Shown: positions 40,135 to 48,712, counted from the first letter of the stretch. The stretch: 64,000 bases of DNA from Sulfurovum sp. (GCA_027082955.1 JALWTA010000038.1:1-64000), one strand, 5' to 3'. A program made the numbers and translations. The notes: generated from the sequence alone by a model not told the origin.

Positions 40135-40186
40135 GGAACCGACGGCTTTAGCCTCGCTTTACTTCGGGACTAAAGTCTCCGATTCC
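40135..40186. repeat. Long imperfect palindrome between batC and batD
   Basis: The 17-base arms (from GGAACCGACGGCTTTAG to CTAAAGTCTCCGATTCC) pair with a few mismatches around an 18-base loop. The right half recurs in diverged form at 48678-48702 next to a hairpin-heptamer element. It is a second dispersed repeat family, without heptamers. Confidence 0.65.
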
Positions 40187-40232
40187 AAAATATTTGTACA
40201 TTGATACCGATCCGACATCTTATCCAATCGCA

Positions 40233-41165
40233 TTACCACGGTTTGATATCCTTCCGTTCTTTAGGCTTTCCGCCGCCCATCTGGTACATCATTGTCGGTG
40301 TCTTCTTCTGTCCCATCTTCTTCAACAGACGTTTGAGTTCAGCCTGTTTAAGCTTCTCCTCTTTACTCATTTTCTGTTTTTTGGGGGTACCTGAAGCGGC
40401 AGACTGGTTACCCTTCTTATTTTCGGGTTTCTCTTTTTTCTGCCCGCTTTTGGACTTGTCACCTTTCTTCTTTTGATCCTCTTTTTTCTTGTTGCCCTGT
40501 TTTTTCTGATCTCTCTTTTTATCCTGATCTTTTTTCTTGTCGTTTTGTTTGTTCTGCTTGTTCTGTTTCTGCTGGTTTTTGTTGCCGTTTTTTTTCTGAT
40601 CTTTGTTTTGTTTGTTCTTTTGACCACTCTTTTTGTTCTGGTTGTTCTTCTTTTGGTCTTTATTCTGTTTCTTTTGCTGATCGTTTTTCTTCTGGTTTTT
40701 GTTTTGTTTGTTCTGCTTGTTCTGTTTCTGCTGCTGTTTCTTTTTCTGTTGTTGCTGTTGCTTCTTCCGCTTTGCAAGTTCAAGGTTGAAACGGGTATCT
40801 TTGTCCTCCCGAATCTTCAGCGCTTTTTCATACGCATCAATGGCTTTGTCAAGCTTGTTCTGCATAAAGTAGCTGTTGCCCACATTGTGCAGACGCTGTG
40901 CCTCATCAACGCCTTTGCCTTTGGCTTGTTCATACGCTTTGAGTGCCGCATCATAGTTTTTGGACTTATAGTAGGCATTACCCGCATCATACGCTTTCTG
41001 CGGTACATTCTTCTCTAGTGTGTTAAAAAGAGCTGCACTCTTGCTGTAGGCTTTTGCCTTGTACGCCTCATTTGCCTCTTTAATCGTCTTAAAATCGGTC
41101 AACCCCGCATAAAGAGGCATCCAGACTAAAAGCAGCATCAATATTTTCTTTAAAACGCTTCTCAT
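40233..41165 (-). CDS. batC: BatC-like TPR protein with long Lys/Gln/Asn-rich tail
   Basis: 310 residues. A signal peptide or anchor (~1-20) is followed by about three TPR repeats (~25-130; YDAGNAYYKSKNYDAALKAYE, HNVGNSYFMQNKLDKAIDAYE). Then come ~140 residues made almost only of Lys, Gln, Asn and Asp, many as QKQNKQNK-like repeats. The end is more normal (KLKQAELKRLLKKMG). BatC in other bacteria also has TPR plus low complexity. The coding strand of the tail is almost pure purine. It overlaps batB by ATGA. Confidence 0.88.
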   Translation of the reverse strand: MRSVLKKILMLLLVWMPLYAGLTDFKTIKEANEAYKAKAYSKSAALFNTLEKNVPQKAYDAGNAYYKSKNYDAALKAYEQAKGKGVDEAQRLHNVGNSYFMQNKLDKAIDAYEKALKIREDKDTRFNLELAKRKKQQQQQKKKQQQKQNKQNKQNKNQKKNDQQKKQNKDQKKNNQNKKSGQKNKQNKDQKKNGNKNQQKQNKQNKQNDKKKDQDKKRDQKKQGNKKKEDQKKKGDKSKSGQKKEKPENKKGNQSAASGTPKKQKMSKEEKLKQAELKRLLKKMGQKKTPTMMYQMGGGKPKERKDIKPW

Positions 41166-42154
41166 GACTTTGCTCCTTTGCGTGTACGCTGTTCAAAACG
41201 CGGGAATGAACTAAACCCGATCAGTAGCAGAAAAAGTCCCACGATCAACGGCACATAGAAATACTCGGTACGCTGTTTGATCACCACTTTCCCCTGTGAG
41301 CGCATTTTGTACTTGGCATGGATCAGATCTGCCAGTTTTTTCATATCATCTTTTCCGTTACCTGCGATCACATAGACACCGCCGTTGTCTTTGGCAAGCA
41401 GCCCAAGTGCATCATTACGCTGTGTAATGGCAATGGTACCGTCTTTCATTGTCAGCGGTTTTCCATCATTGTCAAGTACAGGGGCACCTTTTTTCGTACC
41501 TACCAGTACCGCGTAGAGGTCAATGTTGTTTGCCTTGAGAATATCTGCAAATCCGGCGATCGCCTCTTCATCCCCGCCATCGGTAAAGAGGACAAGGATT
41601 TTGGGTTTCTTCTTCTCCAGTACTCCGGCAGCCAGATTGCCAAGTGCGCTGAAATCGGTCGAACCCATATTGATATAGCTCTCATCCACCCCTTGAAGCA
41701 GCATTTTCAGTGTCTCTTTGTCGGAGGTAAAGGGTGCGACAATGAATGAAGAGTAGGCAAACGCCGCCACACCGATCTCATCACTTGGCATGCCATCAAA
41801 GAACTGCATCATCTTCTTTTTGGCAAACGCAAGACGGTTGGGGTAGACATCTTTGCTGCGCATCGATCCGGAGATATCCAGCGCGGTCAACACCGTCAGC
41901 CCCTGCACATCGACACGCTTCTCTCCCTCGTTGACAACCGGACGCGCCATAGCAACGATCATAAAAAAGATTGCACTAAAGAGGATAATATTCCGCAGCC
42001 GCTGCGGTATACTCTCATTGCCTGCACTCAGCCGCTCAAGTACTTTCGCATCAAAAATACGAGAAAGCCGCTCTTTATTGGTAGAAACCAACACAGCAAA
42101 GAGCACAAACGGCACAATCATCACCCAAAAGAGGTAAGGGTAAACAAACTCCAT
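41162..42154 (-). CDS. batB: BatB-like von Willebrand factor A membrane protein
   Basis: 330 residues. Two membrane helices at the N-terminus (~5-22 and ~55-75) and one at the C-terminus (~300-318) flank a vWA domain with an intact MIDAS (ALDISGSMRSKD, SYINMGSTD, LFTDGGDEE). The ORF track starts at 42214, but those 20 residues are translated repeat; the ATG at 42154 (MEFVYPYLFW) matches the family and has GGAGGT six bases before it. That SD lies in the stem of a hairpin. Confidence 0.92.
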   Translation of the reverse strand: MEFVYPYLFWVMIVPFVLFAVLVSTNKERLSRIFDAKVLERLSAGNESIPQRLRNIILFSAIFFMIVAMARPVVNEGEKRVDVQGLTVLTALDISGSMRSKDVYPNRLAFAKKKMMQFFDGMPSDEIGVAAFAYSSFIVAPFTSDKETLKMLLQGVDESYINMGSTDFSALGNLAAGVLEKKKPKILVLFTDGGDEEAIAGFADILKANNIDLYAVLVGTKKGAPVLDNDGKPLTMKDGTIAITQRNDALGLLAKDNGGVYVIAGNGKDDMKKLADLIHAKYKMRSQGKVVIKQRTEYFYVPLIVGLFLLLIGFSSFPRFEQRTRKGAKS

Positions 42155-42159
42155 CAATG

Positions 42160-42192
42160 CACCTCCCTTTGGAGGTGGGTGAATAGTGAATA
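42160..42192 (+). repeat. Hairpin plus short heptamer array in the batA-batB gap, masking the batB SD
   Basis: CACCTCC-CTTT-GGAGGTG (42160-42177) is a 7-bp stem with a 4-base loop, followed by two GTGAATA units (42179-42192). On the minus strand the stem contains the GGAGGT that serves batB, so the hairpin could limit batB translation. Confidence 0.7.
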
Positions 42193-42225
42193 GTGCGCCC
42201 GAACAAAGTGACAAGTGCCCTTGGG

Positions 42226-42293
42226 GTAAATAGTGAATAGTTTTGGTTTGCGTTGCTTTGCAACACTTCTATAATTTTTAATTTTTAATTTTT
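42226..42293 (+). repeat. Further heptamer arrays and hairpin in the batA-batB gap
   Basis: GTAAATA and GTGAATA units (42226-42239) are followed by the hairpin GTTGC-TTT-GCAAC (42252-42264) and three perfect AATTTTT units (42273-42293). With the neighbouring copy at 42160, two or three elements are stacked in ~135 bases. Confidence 0.75.
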
Positions 42294-42304
42294 CCTTTTT
42301 CATT

Positions 42305-43222
42305 TTATATGCCTCTCTGATTTCTAAAATAGATAAAGAGCAGCAGACTCAACACGGCAAGAAAGAGCGGATAGACATACAAGTAGGTATGCTCTACCAC
42401 TTTCTTGTCATTAAGCTTGGTCGCTTCCATCTTGTCTATTTCATCATAGACCCGCTGCAGCGCGTGAGCATTGTCCGCTCCAAAGGCTTCGCCGTGTCCG
42501 GCTTTTGCCAAGGCACTCAGATAGGCTGCATCATAGTCTCTTGGTCCGCCTATACCGATGGCATAAAGCTTGATATCACGTTTTTCGATCATGCTTTTGA
42601 CATCCTGAAACGGCACTTTGCTCATATTGTCCATCCCGTCAGTAAGCAAAATCACGATCTTGCTCTTTGCCTTGCTTTTACTGAGCATATTGTATGCCTG
42701 TACCAGCGCATCGTTAATAGCAGTCTTTCTTCCGGCAATACCAAGTTTCTGCATTCTTGTGATATTCGTCAGAAATTCCTTTTCAAATGTCAACGGTGAA
42801 GCGATAAACGCCACGTCAGCAAAGGTAACCATCCCGATGCGGTCACTCTTTCGTTTCTGGATAAAATCTTCCACCACCTCTTTGACCACATCAAATTTGC
42901 TTTTAAAGATATCGTTTGGGTCAAACCCCTGCTGGCGCATTGAGCCTGAACTGTCGATCACAAGGACAATATCTCGCCCCTCTTTTTTGGAATTGGTATA
43001 GCTCTTTGTAATGACAGGAGATGCCAGTGCCGTTACCGCCGCAACAATACCGACCCATTTAAGCCAGTGTAGCAGTGTACTTTTCCGGCTCTCACCGGCA
43101 ATCAGTGTCGCCACATGGGGGAAAAAGATTGCACGGCTTCTCTCTTTGCACCATTTTGCACATACCAAAAAGAGTAAAATGACCAAAAATGCCAATGGGT
43201 ATTCAAAACTAAATTGACTCAT
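42305..43222 (-). CDS. batA: BatA-like von Willebrand factor A membrane protein
   Basis: 305 residues. N-terminal helices (~8-25, ~50-70) and a C-terminal helix (~280-300) surround a vWA domain with MIDAS residues VLVIDSSGSMRQQG, GRKTAINDAL and LLTDGMDNMS. The start at 43222 (MSQFSFEYP) is preferred over the GTG-type start of the ORF track. It overlaps the DUF4381 gene by 14 bases. It is a paralogue of the next gene, batB. Confidence 0.92.
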   Translation of the reverse strand: MSQFSFEYPLAFLVILLFLVCAKWCKERSRAIFFPHVATLIAGESRKSTLLHWLKWVGIVAAVTALASPVITKSYTNSKKEGRDIVLVIDSSGSMRQQGFDPNDIFKSKFDVVKEVVEDFIQKRKSDRIGMVTFADVAFIASPLTFEKEFLTNITRMQKLGIAGRKTAINDALVQAYNMLSKSKAKSKIVILLTDGMDNMSKVPFQDVKSMIEKRDIKLYAIGIGGPRDYDAAYLSALAKAGHGEAFGADNAHALQRVYDEIDKMEATKLNDKKVVEHTYLYVYPLFLAVLSLLLFIYFRNQRGI

Positions 43223-43616
43223 CTGCCACCTGCACAAACAGTTTATATTGGTTCAATGTATCCTGATCGACCTCATCGACCTCTTTTTTGTATTTGTACT
43301 TTTCCAGCATTGGTTCAAGCTGGGCAAAAAGCTCTTTTCGCCTCTCATCCGTTGCCAAAAGCCTTGCGTAGTGTGTCGCTTCATAGGCTGCTTTTTTGCT
43401 GTTGCTCCAGTCTATGGACTTGAGTGCCGCAAGATACGCTTTGGCAAGGTTTTTCTTGCGGTTCTCCCACAGCTTTTTGGCAACAAAAAAGAGAATGCCA
43501 AGCCCAAGCAGCACCCCAAAGCCTATCAGCCCCCAGTAGATGTAAAAACTGCTGTCGGGGATCTCTATCAGCGGCTTGATATCACGCAGTTGCGCCGTCA
43601 AATTCTGCTCATTCAT
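43209..43616 (-). CDS. DUF4381-like small membrane protein of the bat operon
   Basis: 135 residues. A short N-terminal segment is followed by one membrane helix (~27-47; WGLIGFGVLLGLGILFFVAKKLW) and a helical cytoplasmic part. Size, topology and position between DUF58 and batA match DUF4381 proteins in bat-type operons. No catalytic motif is visible. Confidence 0.75.
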   Translation of the reverse strand: MNEQNLTAQLRDIKPLIEIPDSSFYIYWGLIGFGVLLGLGILFFVAKKLWENRKKNLAKAYLAALKSIDWSNSKKAAYEATHYARLLATDERRKELFAQLEPMLEKYKYKKEVDEVDQDTLNQYKLFVQVADESI

Positions 43617-43643
43617 ACAAATACTCCTCTTCTTTCAACAAAA

Positions 43644-43700
43644 GCTTTGCACCGCAAAGCATACCGACACTATTCACTCTTCTCTCTTCACTCTTCACTA
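43644..43700 (+). repeat. REP-like hairpin, GGTAT foot and heptamer array at the DUF58 stop
   Basis: GCTTTGC-ACC-GCAAAGC (43644-43660), ATACC (43661-43665), then TTCACTC, TTCTCTC, TTCACTC, TTCACTA (43673-43700). The stop codon of the DUF58 gene (43698-43700) is the end of the last unit. Confidence 0.85.
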
Positions 43701-44528
43701 AACCCTCATTCCTTTCATCAGCTTCACTGCCGCGTCTTCATGCGTATAGATCTTCGCAAAGCGTATCCCCTGCTTTTTGAACTGTTTGTAGAGCTTCTCA
43801 TCGTTTTTCAGCAACGCTTTTTTGTAGCTTTTCAGGGTACCGCTGTCAATGTTGCCTTCAAAACTCTGTTTCGTCTCCATATCGATCAGACGCAGATACC
43901 CAAGATCACTTGGGTCTTCTTCAAACCTGTCACGTATCATGACGGCAAAGACATCATGTTTTTTACTTAAAAGTTTCAAATCAATCTCTCCGACAAAATC
44001 GGAAATAATAAAGAGCAGCGCCTTCTTCTTCAAACGGTTGTTCAGTGTCTCAACCAGTGCTTTAAAATCGGCAGGTTTTCCCAGAGGGTCGAATGCCATC
44101 ACCTCTTCTACCGCTTTGTGCACAGAGAAGAGTTTTTTGCTGGGCTTGCTCAGGTCATACATTTTGTCTGCAAAAAGTATGTGCGAAAACAGGTCAGCAT
44201 TCTTTACCGCTGAAAACCCGATGGTACCTACCACCTCGGCAGCGATATCGCTTTTTTGTTTGACGGTACCAAAATACATCGACCCGCTCAACATCGTCAC
44301 CACAACGACATTGAGTTCACGCTCCTCTTTGTAGACCTTGACGAAGGGCTTGCCAAGCTTTGCCGTTGTCTTCCAGTCTATCTTACGGACATCATCTCCG
44401 TAAATATACTCACGCAGTTCGGCAAATTCGAACCCCTCGCCCTGAAAGAGCGAAGCATTGTTACCAAGCATATCCCCATAGACTTGTTTTCTGGTCTTAA
44501 GGACAATCTTTTTGGCTGCTTTATTCAT
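43698..44528 (-). CDS. DUF58 family protein of the bat operon
   Basis: 276 residues, with the DUF58 signature (GDDVRKIDWKTTAKLGKPFVK) near residues 45-65 followed by a vWA-like fold with a partial MIDAS (VTMLSGSMYFG). It has no membrane helix. DUF58 proteins accompany MoxR ATPases and vWA proteins. Its stop codon lies inside a heptamer repeat. Confidence 0.9.
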   Translation of the reverse strand: MNKAAKKIVLKTRKQVYGDMLGNNASLFQGEGFEFAELREYIYGDDVRKIDWKTTAKLGKPFVKVYKEERELNVVVVTMLSGSMYFGTVKQKSDIAAEVVGTIGFSAVKNADLFSHILFADKMYDLSKPSKKLFSVHKAVEEVMAFDPLGKPADFKALVETLNNRLKKKALLFIISDFVGEIDLKLLSKKHDVFAVMIRDRFEEDPSDLGYLRLIDMETKQSFEGNIDSGTLKSYKKALLKNDEKLYKQFKKQGIRFAKIYTHEDAAVKLMKGMRV

Positions 44529-44548
44529 TCTTTTTATCTCCTAAAAAA

Positions 44549-44590
44549 GCGGAGCCACCGCACCGCATACCCCAATTTTTAATTTTTAAT
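44549..44590 (+). repeat. REP-like hairpin, GGTAT foot and heptamers in the moxR-DUF58 gap
   Basis: GCGGAGC-CACC-GCACCGC (44549-44566, one A-A mismatch), ATACC (44567-44571), then AATTTTT, AATTTTT and a partial unit to 44590. It ends two bases before the moxR stop codon. Confidence 0.78.
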
Positions 44591-44592
44591 TC

Positions 44593-45540
44593 TCACGGAA
44601 TCGGCACTGCCGCAAGAATCTTCTCAATGATCTGATCCTGCATGATCTCTTCGGCAAGCGCTTCGTAGCTGAGAATGATGCGGTGTCTGAGTACCTCTTT
44701 GGCAATGTAGGCGATCTCAATGGGCGATACATAGTCCTGTCCTTTGAGGTATGCTATCGCTCGGCTTGCCTTGTACATATCGATACTCGCACGCGGGCTG
44801 GCACCAAACTCGATGAACGGTGCAAGCTCTTCAAGTCCGTACGCTTTTGGGTCACGGGTGGCAGATACCAGTTCAATGATGTAGCGCTCCACCTCTTCAT
44901 CCATATGGACATCCATCGCCTCTTTGCGGATGCGTTCAATATCCTCTTTGGTTGCCACCTGCTCTATGTCGCCAAAGGCGTTGTTTGCTACACGTCTGGC
45001 GATCTCAAGCTCTTCTTCCTTGGTGTTATAGCCCACAACCACTTTCATCATAAAACGGTCAAGCTGCGCTTCTGGAAGCTCATACGCTCCTTCTTGCTCG
45101 ACAGGGTTCTGTGTCGCCATTACCAAGAACGGCAGATCGATCTTGAAAGTTTCATCTCCAATGGTCACCTGACGCTCCTGCATCACTTCAAGCAGTGCCG
45201 ACTGCACCTTCGCCGGGGCACGGTTGATCTCATCTGCAAGCAGCAGGTTGGTAAAGACAGGACCCTGTTTGATCTTGAAACTGTTGTTGGAAGGATCGTA
45301 TATCTCTGTACCGATGATGTCCGATGGCAGCAGATCCGGGGTGAACTGCACACGTTTAAAGTCAAGCCCGAGACTCTTTGCCAGCGCGTTGACTGTCGTG
45401 GTCTTTGCCAGTCCGGGAACCCCTTCAAGCAGAATATGCCCGCGGCACAGCAGTCCAGCAAGCAGCCCCTCTACCATCTTCTCCTGACCGACAACGACTT
45501 TCGCCATTTCCTGTTTGATATTTTGAATGATTTGACTCAA
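44593..45540 (-). CDS. moxR: MoxR family AAA+ ATPase
   Basis: 315 residues. Walker A EGVPGLAKTT is near 40-48 and Walker B LLLADEINRAPAKVQSALLEVMQE near 100-120. The MoxR hallmark ATQNPVEQEGAYELPEAQLDRF and a C-terminal lid with ASPRASIDMYKASRA are present. It probably acts as a chaperone with the vWA proteins encoded downstream. The start is TTG at 45540, six bases after AGGAGT. It is the first gene of the bat operon. Confidence 0.95.
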   Translation of the reverse strand: MSQIIQNIKQEMAKVVVGQEKMVEGLLAGLLCRGHILLEGVPGLAKTTTVNALAKSLGLDFKRVQFTPDLLPSDIIGTEIYDPSNNSFKIKQGPVFTNLLLADEINRAPAKVQSALLEVMQERQVTIGDETFKIDLPFLVMATQNPVEQEGAYELPEAQLDRFMMKVVVGYNTKEEELEIARRVANNAFGDIEQVATKEDIERIRKEAMDVHMDEEVERYIIELVSATRDPKAYGLEELAPFIEFGASPRASIDMYKASRAIAYLKGQDYVSPIEIAYIAKEVLRHRIILSYEALAEEIMQDQIIEKILAAVPIP

Positions 45541-45571
45541 GTGTAACTCCTGAATAGTATTGATTAATAGG

Positions 45572-45577
45572 AGTATA
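45572..45577 (-). promoter_or_regulatory. -10 box of the moxR-bat operon
   Basis: TATACT on the minus strand, 32 bases upstream of the moxR TTG and behind AT-rich sequence. It starts the operon after mfd, which ends ~30 bases upstream. Confidence 0.5.
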
Positions 45578-45605
45578 CTTGAGTGAGGTAAACTAAAGTT
45601 AAACG

Positions 45606-48600
45606 TTATTGCTTCTGTTTTAAAAAGCCCATCGCAGCAGCGATGATATCATCATCATCTTTGGAGGCAGCCTTGAGCACCACACGCTCTTTGCTCTCGT
45701 CGGCAAACTCGATAAAGACATTCTCACCATAGGAGGAGACTTTGACAATGCCCTGTTCACGGGCGAGTACCTTCATGACCATGACATCGATGAACTGTCG
45801 TGTCACAGTGTCGGGTTTGCCAAATCGGTCAGCGATCTCACTTTCAATCTCATAGACTTCACCGACACGCTCACACTGCGCCAGACGGCGATAGAGTTCG
45901 AGTCGGAGTCTATCCTCTTCGATGAGATCTTCGCTCAGATACGCCTGCACGGCAAGTTTCATATCCACCTGTTGTGTCACTTCTTTGCTCTGACCACTTA
46001 GCTCTCTGATAGCATCTTCAAGCATACGCAAATAAAGGCTGTAGCCAATCTGCTTGATATGACCGCTTTGTGCCTCTCCGATGATATTCCCGCCACCGCG
46101 TATTTCAAGGTCATGAAATGCCAGCACCGCCCCGCTGCCAAGGTCTGAGTGCGACTCAAGGGCAAGCAGTCTGCGTCTGGCATTGTCGCTTAGACGCTCC
46201 TTGTCTGTGACCATAAAGTAGCAGTACCCCTCTTTGCCGCCGCGCCCCACGCGTCCGCGCAGTTGGTGCAAGTCGGCAATCCCAAAACTATCTGCCCCGT
46301 CTACGATCATCGTATTGGCATGAGGCATGTGGATACCTGACTCGACAATCGAAGTAGAGAGCAGGACATCATACTCGCCATCTTCAAATTTGAGCATCTC
46401 ATCTTCGGTCTCTTTGGAGGAGACTTTCGAGTGCAGTACTGCAATGCGAAGCTTGGGCAAAATCTCAAGCAACTGCTTTTTCTTCTCTTCAATGCCGGCA
46501 ATGGAGTTGAATACATAAAAAATCTGCCCGCCGCGTCTAAGCTCACGCAAGATTGCCTCTTTGACCACCTTTTCATCATAGCTCTTGACAAAAGTACGCA
46601 CCCCCTGACGCTCTGTTGGAGGCGTGAGGATCTCAGAGAAACTCTTGACCTGTGAAAGTGCCATATTAAGCGAACGCGGTATCGGGGTGGCAGACATACT
46701 GAGCAGATGCGTATCGATACTCATCTCTTTGAGTGCCTCTTTTTGTTTCACACCAAACTTGTGCTCTTCATCGATCACCACGAGTGCGAGGTTTTTGAAT
46801 TTTGCCTTAAGCAGTGCATGCGTACCCACCACCACATCGATGCTGCCCTCTTCAAGCCCTTGGAGTATCTGGCGCTTCTCTTTGGCAGTGGTAAAGCGGT
46901 CAAGCTTGGCAACCTTGATATCCCACTCATAGAAACGCTCTTTGAGACTCTTGTAGTGCTGAGAACTCAGCAATGTAGTAGGTGCGATCATCATCGCCTG
47001 ATAGCCGTTTTTGACCGCCACAAACATCCCGTTCATCGCCACTTCAGTCTTCCCAAAGCCCACATCGGCACTAAGCAGCCTGTCCATCATACGACCGCTT
47101 TGCATATCATCCAGCATCTCAAAGATCGCACGCTCCTGATCCTCGGTATGCACAAAGCCTGCTTTGGAGAGGAAAAGCTGATGCTCTGCTGCAATTTTTA
47201 TGGCAAACTCCCTCTCCTCACTGCTCCCTGCTCCCTGCTCCCTGCTCCATAACACAATCCCTTTCTTGAGGTGGCGCTGCGCAGAGAGGTTGATGATCTG
47301 CGAGGCGATGGCAAAGAGCTTCTCTTTGACCTTTCCTTTGAGTTTTTTGAAGCTTGCTTTACCCATGCGGTCAAGTACCGGCAGTGCCCCACCCTCTGCC
47401 ACATAGCGGTCGATCACCTCAAGATTGCTTACAGGAATGAGCAGGGTATCTTCGTTTTGATACATGATGGTAACAAACTCCGAGGTCGCCCCCAGCACCT
47501 CACGCTTCTCAATGCCCCTAAATATCCCTACCCCATGGTTCTCATGTACCACATAGTCCCCGGGTTTGAGCTCATCGAGGATGATAGAGGCTTTTTTAAC
47601 CTTTTTGCGTTTCATAGGTTTGTTCAGAGAGAGAATGAGCTTACCTTCTCCCATCAGATTGACAATACCATCCTGATAGACAAAGTGTATATTCTCAAAA
47701 CTGTGCAGCTGTGATCCTCGGACAATGCTCTCGTTACGGGCAAGTATGATGATCTCTTTGTCTTGATGTGCCTCCAAGAGCTTGTTTGGGTCTGCCACTT
47801 CAAGATCACGGTAGCGGGCAGCGTTAGGGATGGTGGACAGCAAAAATGCTTTGCGTGCTACCAAAGGGGTGTCAAGTTCATAAATCTCAGTAAGCTCCTC
47901 ATCGAGGTTCCGACAAAGCACCCCTTTGGCAACATCAAACGCACTTTGTGAAAGTGCTTCAAGGTGCCACACTCCCAATGAGTCGATATCTTTGACAAAG
48001 GTATCGTAAGGACTGCGTTCACAGCGGCTTTTAAGTGCTTCATGCTCTTCACTGCTTAGGGCAAGAAATACAGGTGTAACCGTAAAGCCCTCAAGCTCTT
48101 CTCCCTCACGCTTTTGTGTCGTTTCATCATAATGGTGTATCGACTCCACCTCTTCATCAAAGAGCGAAATACGGTACGGCTTGTCACTCTGCACAGGAAA
48201 GATATCGATAATATCCCCTCTAAACGACACCTCTCCGCGCTGCGCTGCAATATCGGTAAAGTGGTAGCCCCAGCGGTAAAGTTTATCTTTGAGATCGGTA
48301 AGTGGCAGAGTTTCACCAAACTCAATGTTCAGCTCATCATAGCGTTCAGGATTTGGAAAAGGCAGCAGTACTGTATGCAGTGGTGCGATCAACACCTTCT
48401 GCTTGCTACTACGGTAGAACCCAAAGAGGGCGTGAAAAAACGCCTGTATCTCCTCTGCGTAGGGGCGCAAATCCTCCCCTACACTCACACGGATATCAGG
48501 CAGCACAAAGGTATCATACCCAAGCAGCCTTACCACATCACCTACCTGCTTCGCCTCCTTGTCATCGGCACAGATGAGAAGATTGTTTTCAACACCTGCT

Positions 48601-48635
48601 TCGAGATACTCGTAAATATTGCTTTGACTGATCAT
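45606..48635 (-). CDS. mfd: Transcription-repair coupling factor Mfd
   Basis: 1009 residues. An N-terminal UvrB-like region is followed by the RNA-polymerase-interacting domain (DYVVHENHGVGIFRGI near 365-380), the translocase (SADVGFGKTEVAMNG, VVIDEEHKFGVKQKE, SATPIPRSLNMAL) and the C-terminal TRCF domain. It removes stalled RNA polymerase and recruits UvrA. A stretch near residues 465-475 (WSREQGAGSSEERE) is encoded by a heptamer array and interrupts an otherwise conserved junction. It is slightly shorter than the E. coli protein. Confidence 0.97.
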   Translation of the reverse strand: MISQSNIYEYLEAGVENNLLICADDKEAKQVGDVVRLLGYDTFVLPDIRVSVGEDLRPYAEEIQAFFHALFGFYRSSKQKVLIAPLHTVLLPFPNPERYDELNIEFGETLPLTDLKDKLYRWGYHFTDIAAQRGEVSFRGDIIDIFPVQSDKPYRISLFDEEVESIHHYDETTQKREGEELEGFTVTPVFLALSSEEHEALKSRCERSPYDTFVKDIDSLGVWHLEALSQSAFDVAKGVLCRNLDEELTEIYELDTPLVARKAFLLSTIPNAARYRDLEVADPNKLLEAHQDKEIIILARNESIVRGSQLHSFENIHFVYQDGIVNLMGEGKLILSLNKPMKRKKVKKASIILDELKPGDYVVHENHGVGIFRGIEKREVLGATSEFVTIMYQNEDTLLIPVSNLEVIDRYVAEGGALPVLDRMGKASFKKLKGKVKEKLFAIASQIINLSAQRHLKKGIVLWSREQGAGSSEEREFAIKIAAEHQLFLSKAGFVHTEDQERAIFEMLDDMQSGRMMDRLLSADVGFGKTEVAMNGMFVAVKNGYQAMMIAPTTLLSSQHYKSLKERFYEWDIKVAKLDRFTTAKEKRQILQGLEEGSIDVVVGTHALLKAKFKNLALVVIDEEHKFGVKQKEALKEMSIDTHLLSMSATPIPRSLNMALSQVKSFSEILTPPTERQGVRTFVKSYDEKVVKEAILRELRRGGQIFYVFNSIAGIEEKKKQLLEILPKLRIAVLHSKVSSKETEDEMLKFEDGEYDVLLSTSIVESGIHMPHANTMIVDGADSFGIADLHQLRGRVGRGGKEGYCYFMVTDKERLSDNARRRLLALESHSDLGSGAVLAFHDLEIRGGGNIIGEAQSGHIKQIGYSLYLRMLEDAIRELSGQSKEVTQQVDMKLAVQAYLSEDLIEEDRLRLELYRRLAQCERVGEVYEIESEIADRFGKPDTVTRQFIDVMVMKVLAREQGIVKVSSYGENVFIEFADESKERVVLKAASKDDDDIIAAAMGFLKQKQ
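47214..47248 (-). repeat. Heptamer array in frame within mfd
   Basis: CTCCTCA is followed by four perfect CTGCTCC units. On the coding strand this reads GGAGCAG repeats with no stop trinucleotide in any frame, giving the QGAGSSEE segment. No clear hairpin flanks it. Confidence 0.75.
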
Positions 48636-48677
48636 TCTGCTCTTTCCTCTTTTTCTCTATCCCAATATATATGTAAC

Positions 48678-48702
48678 GAGGCTAAAATCTTCGATTCCAA
48701 AA
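48678..48702 (+). repeat. Partial copy of the batC-batD palindrome
   Basis: A 25-base segment (GAGGCTAAAATCT then TCGATTCCAAAA) matches the right half of the palindrome at 40135-40186 with a few changes. It lies directly upstream of the hairpin-heptamer element at 48713. Confidence 0.5.
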
Positions 48703-48712
48703 ACAGATAAAA

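Noticed and set aside
40473-41018. 181-residue hydrophobic ORF antisense to batC
   Set aside because: Its Leu/Phe/Val runs are the reverse complement of Lys/Gln/Asn codons, not a membrane protein.
42155-42214. 20-residue N-terminal extension of batB in the ORF track
   Set aside because: It is translated repeat DNA, and the SD supports the ATG at 42154.
45546-45574. Hairpin ACTCCT/AGGAGT masking the moxR SD
   Set aside because: The second arm overlaps the -10 box, so it would not be fully transcribed.
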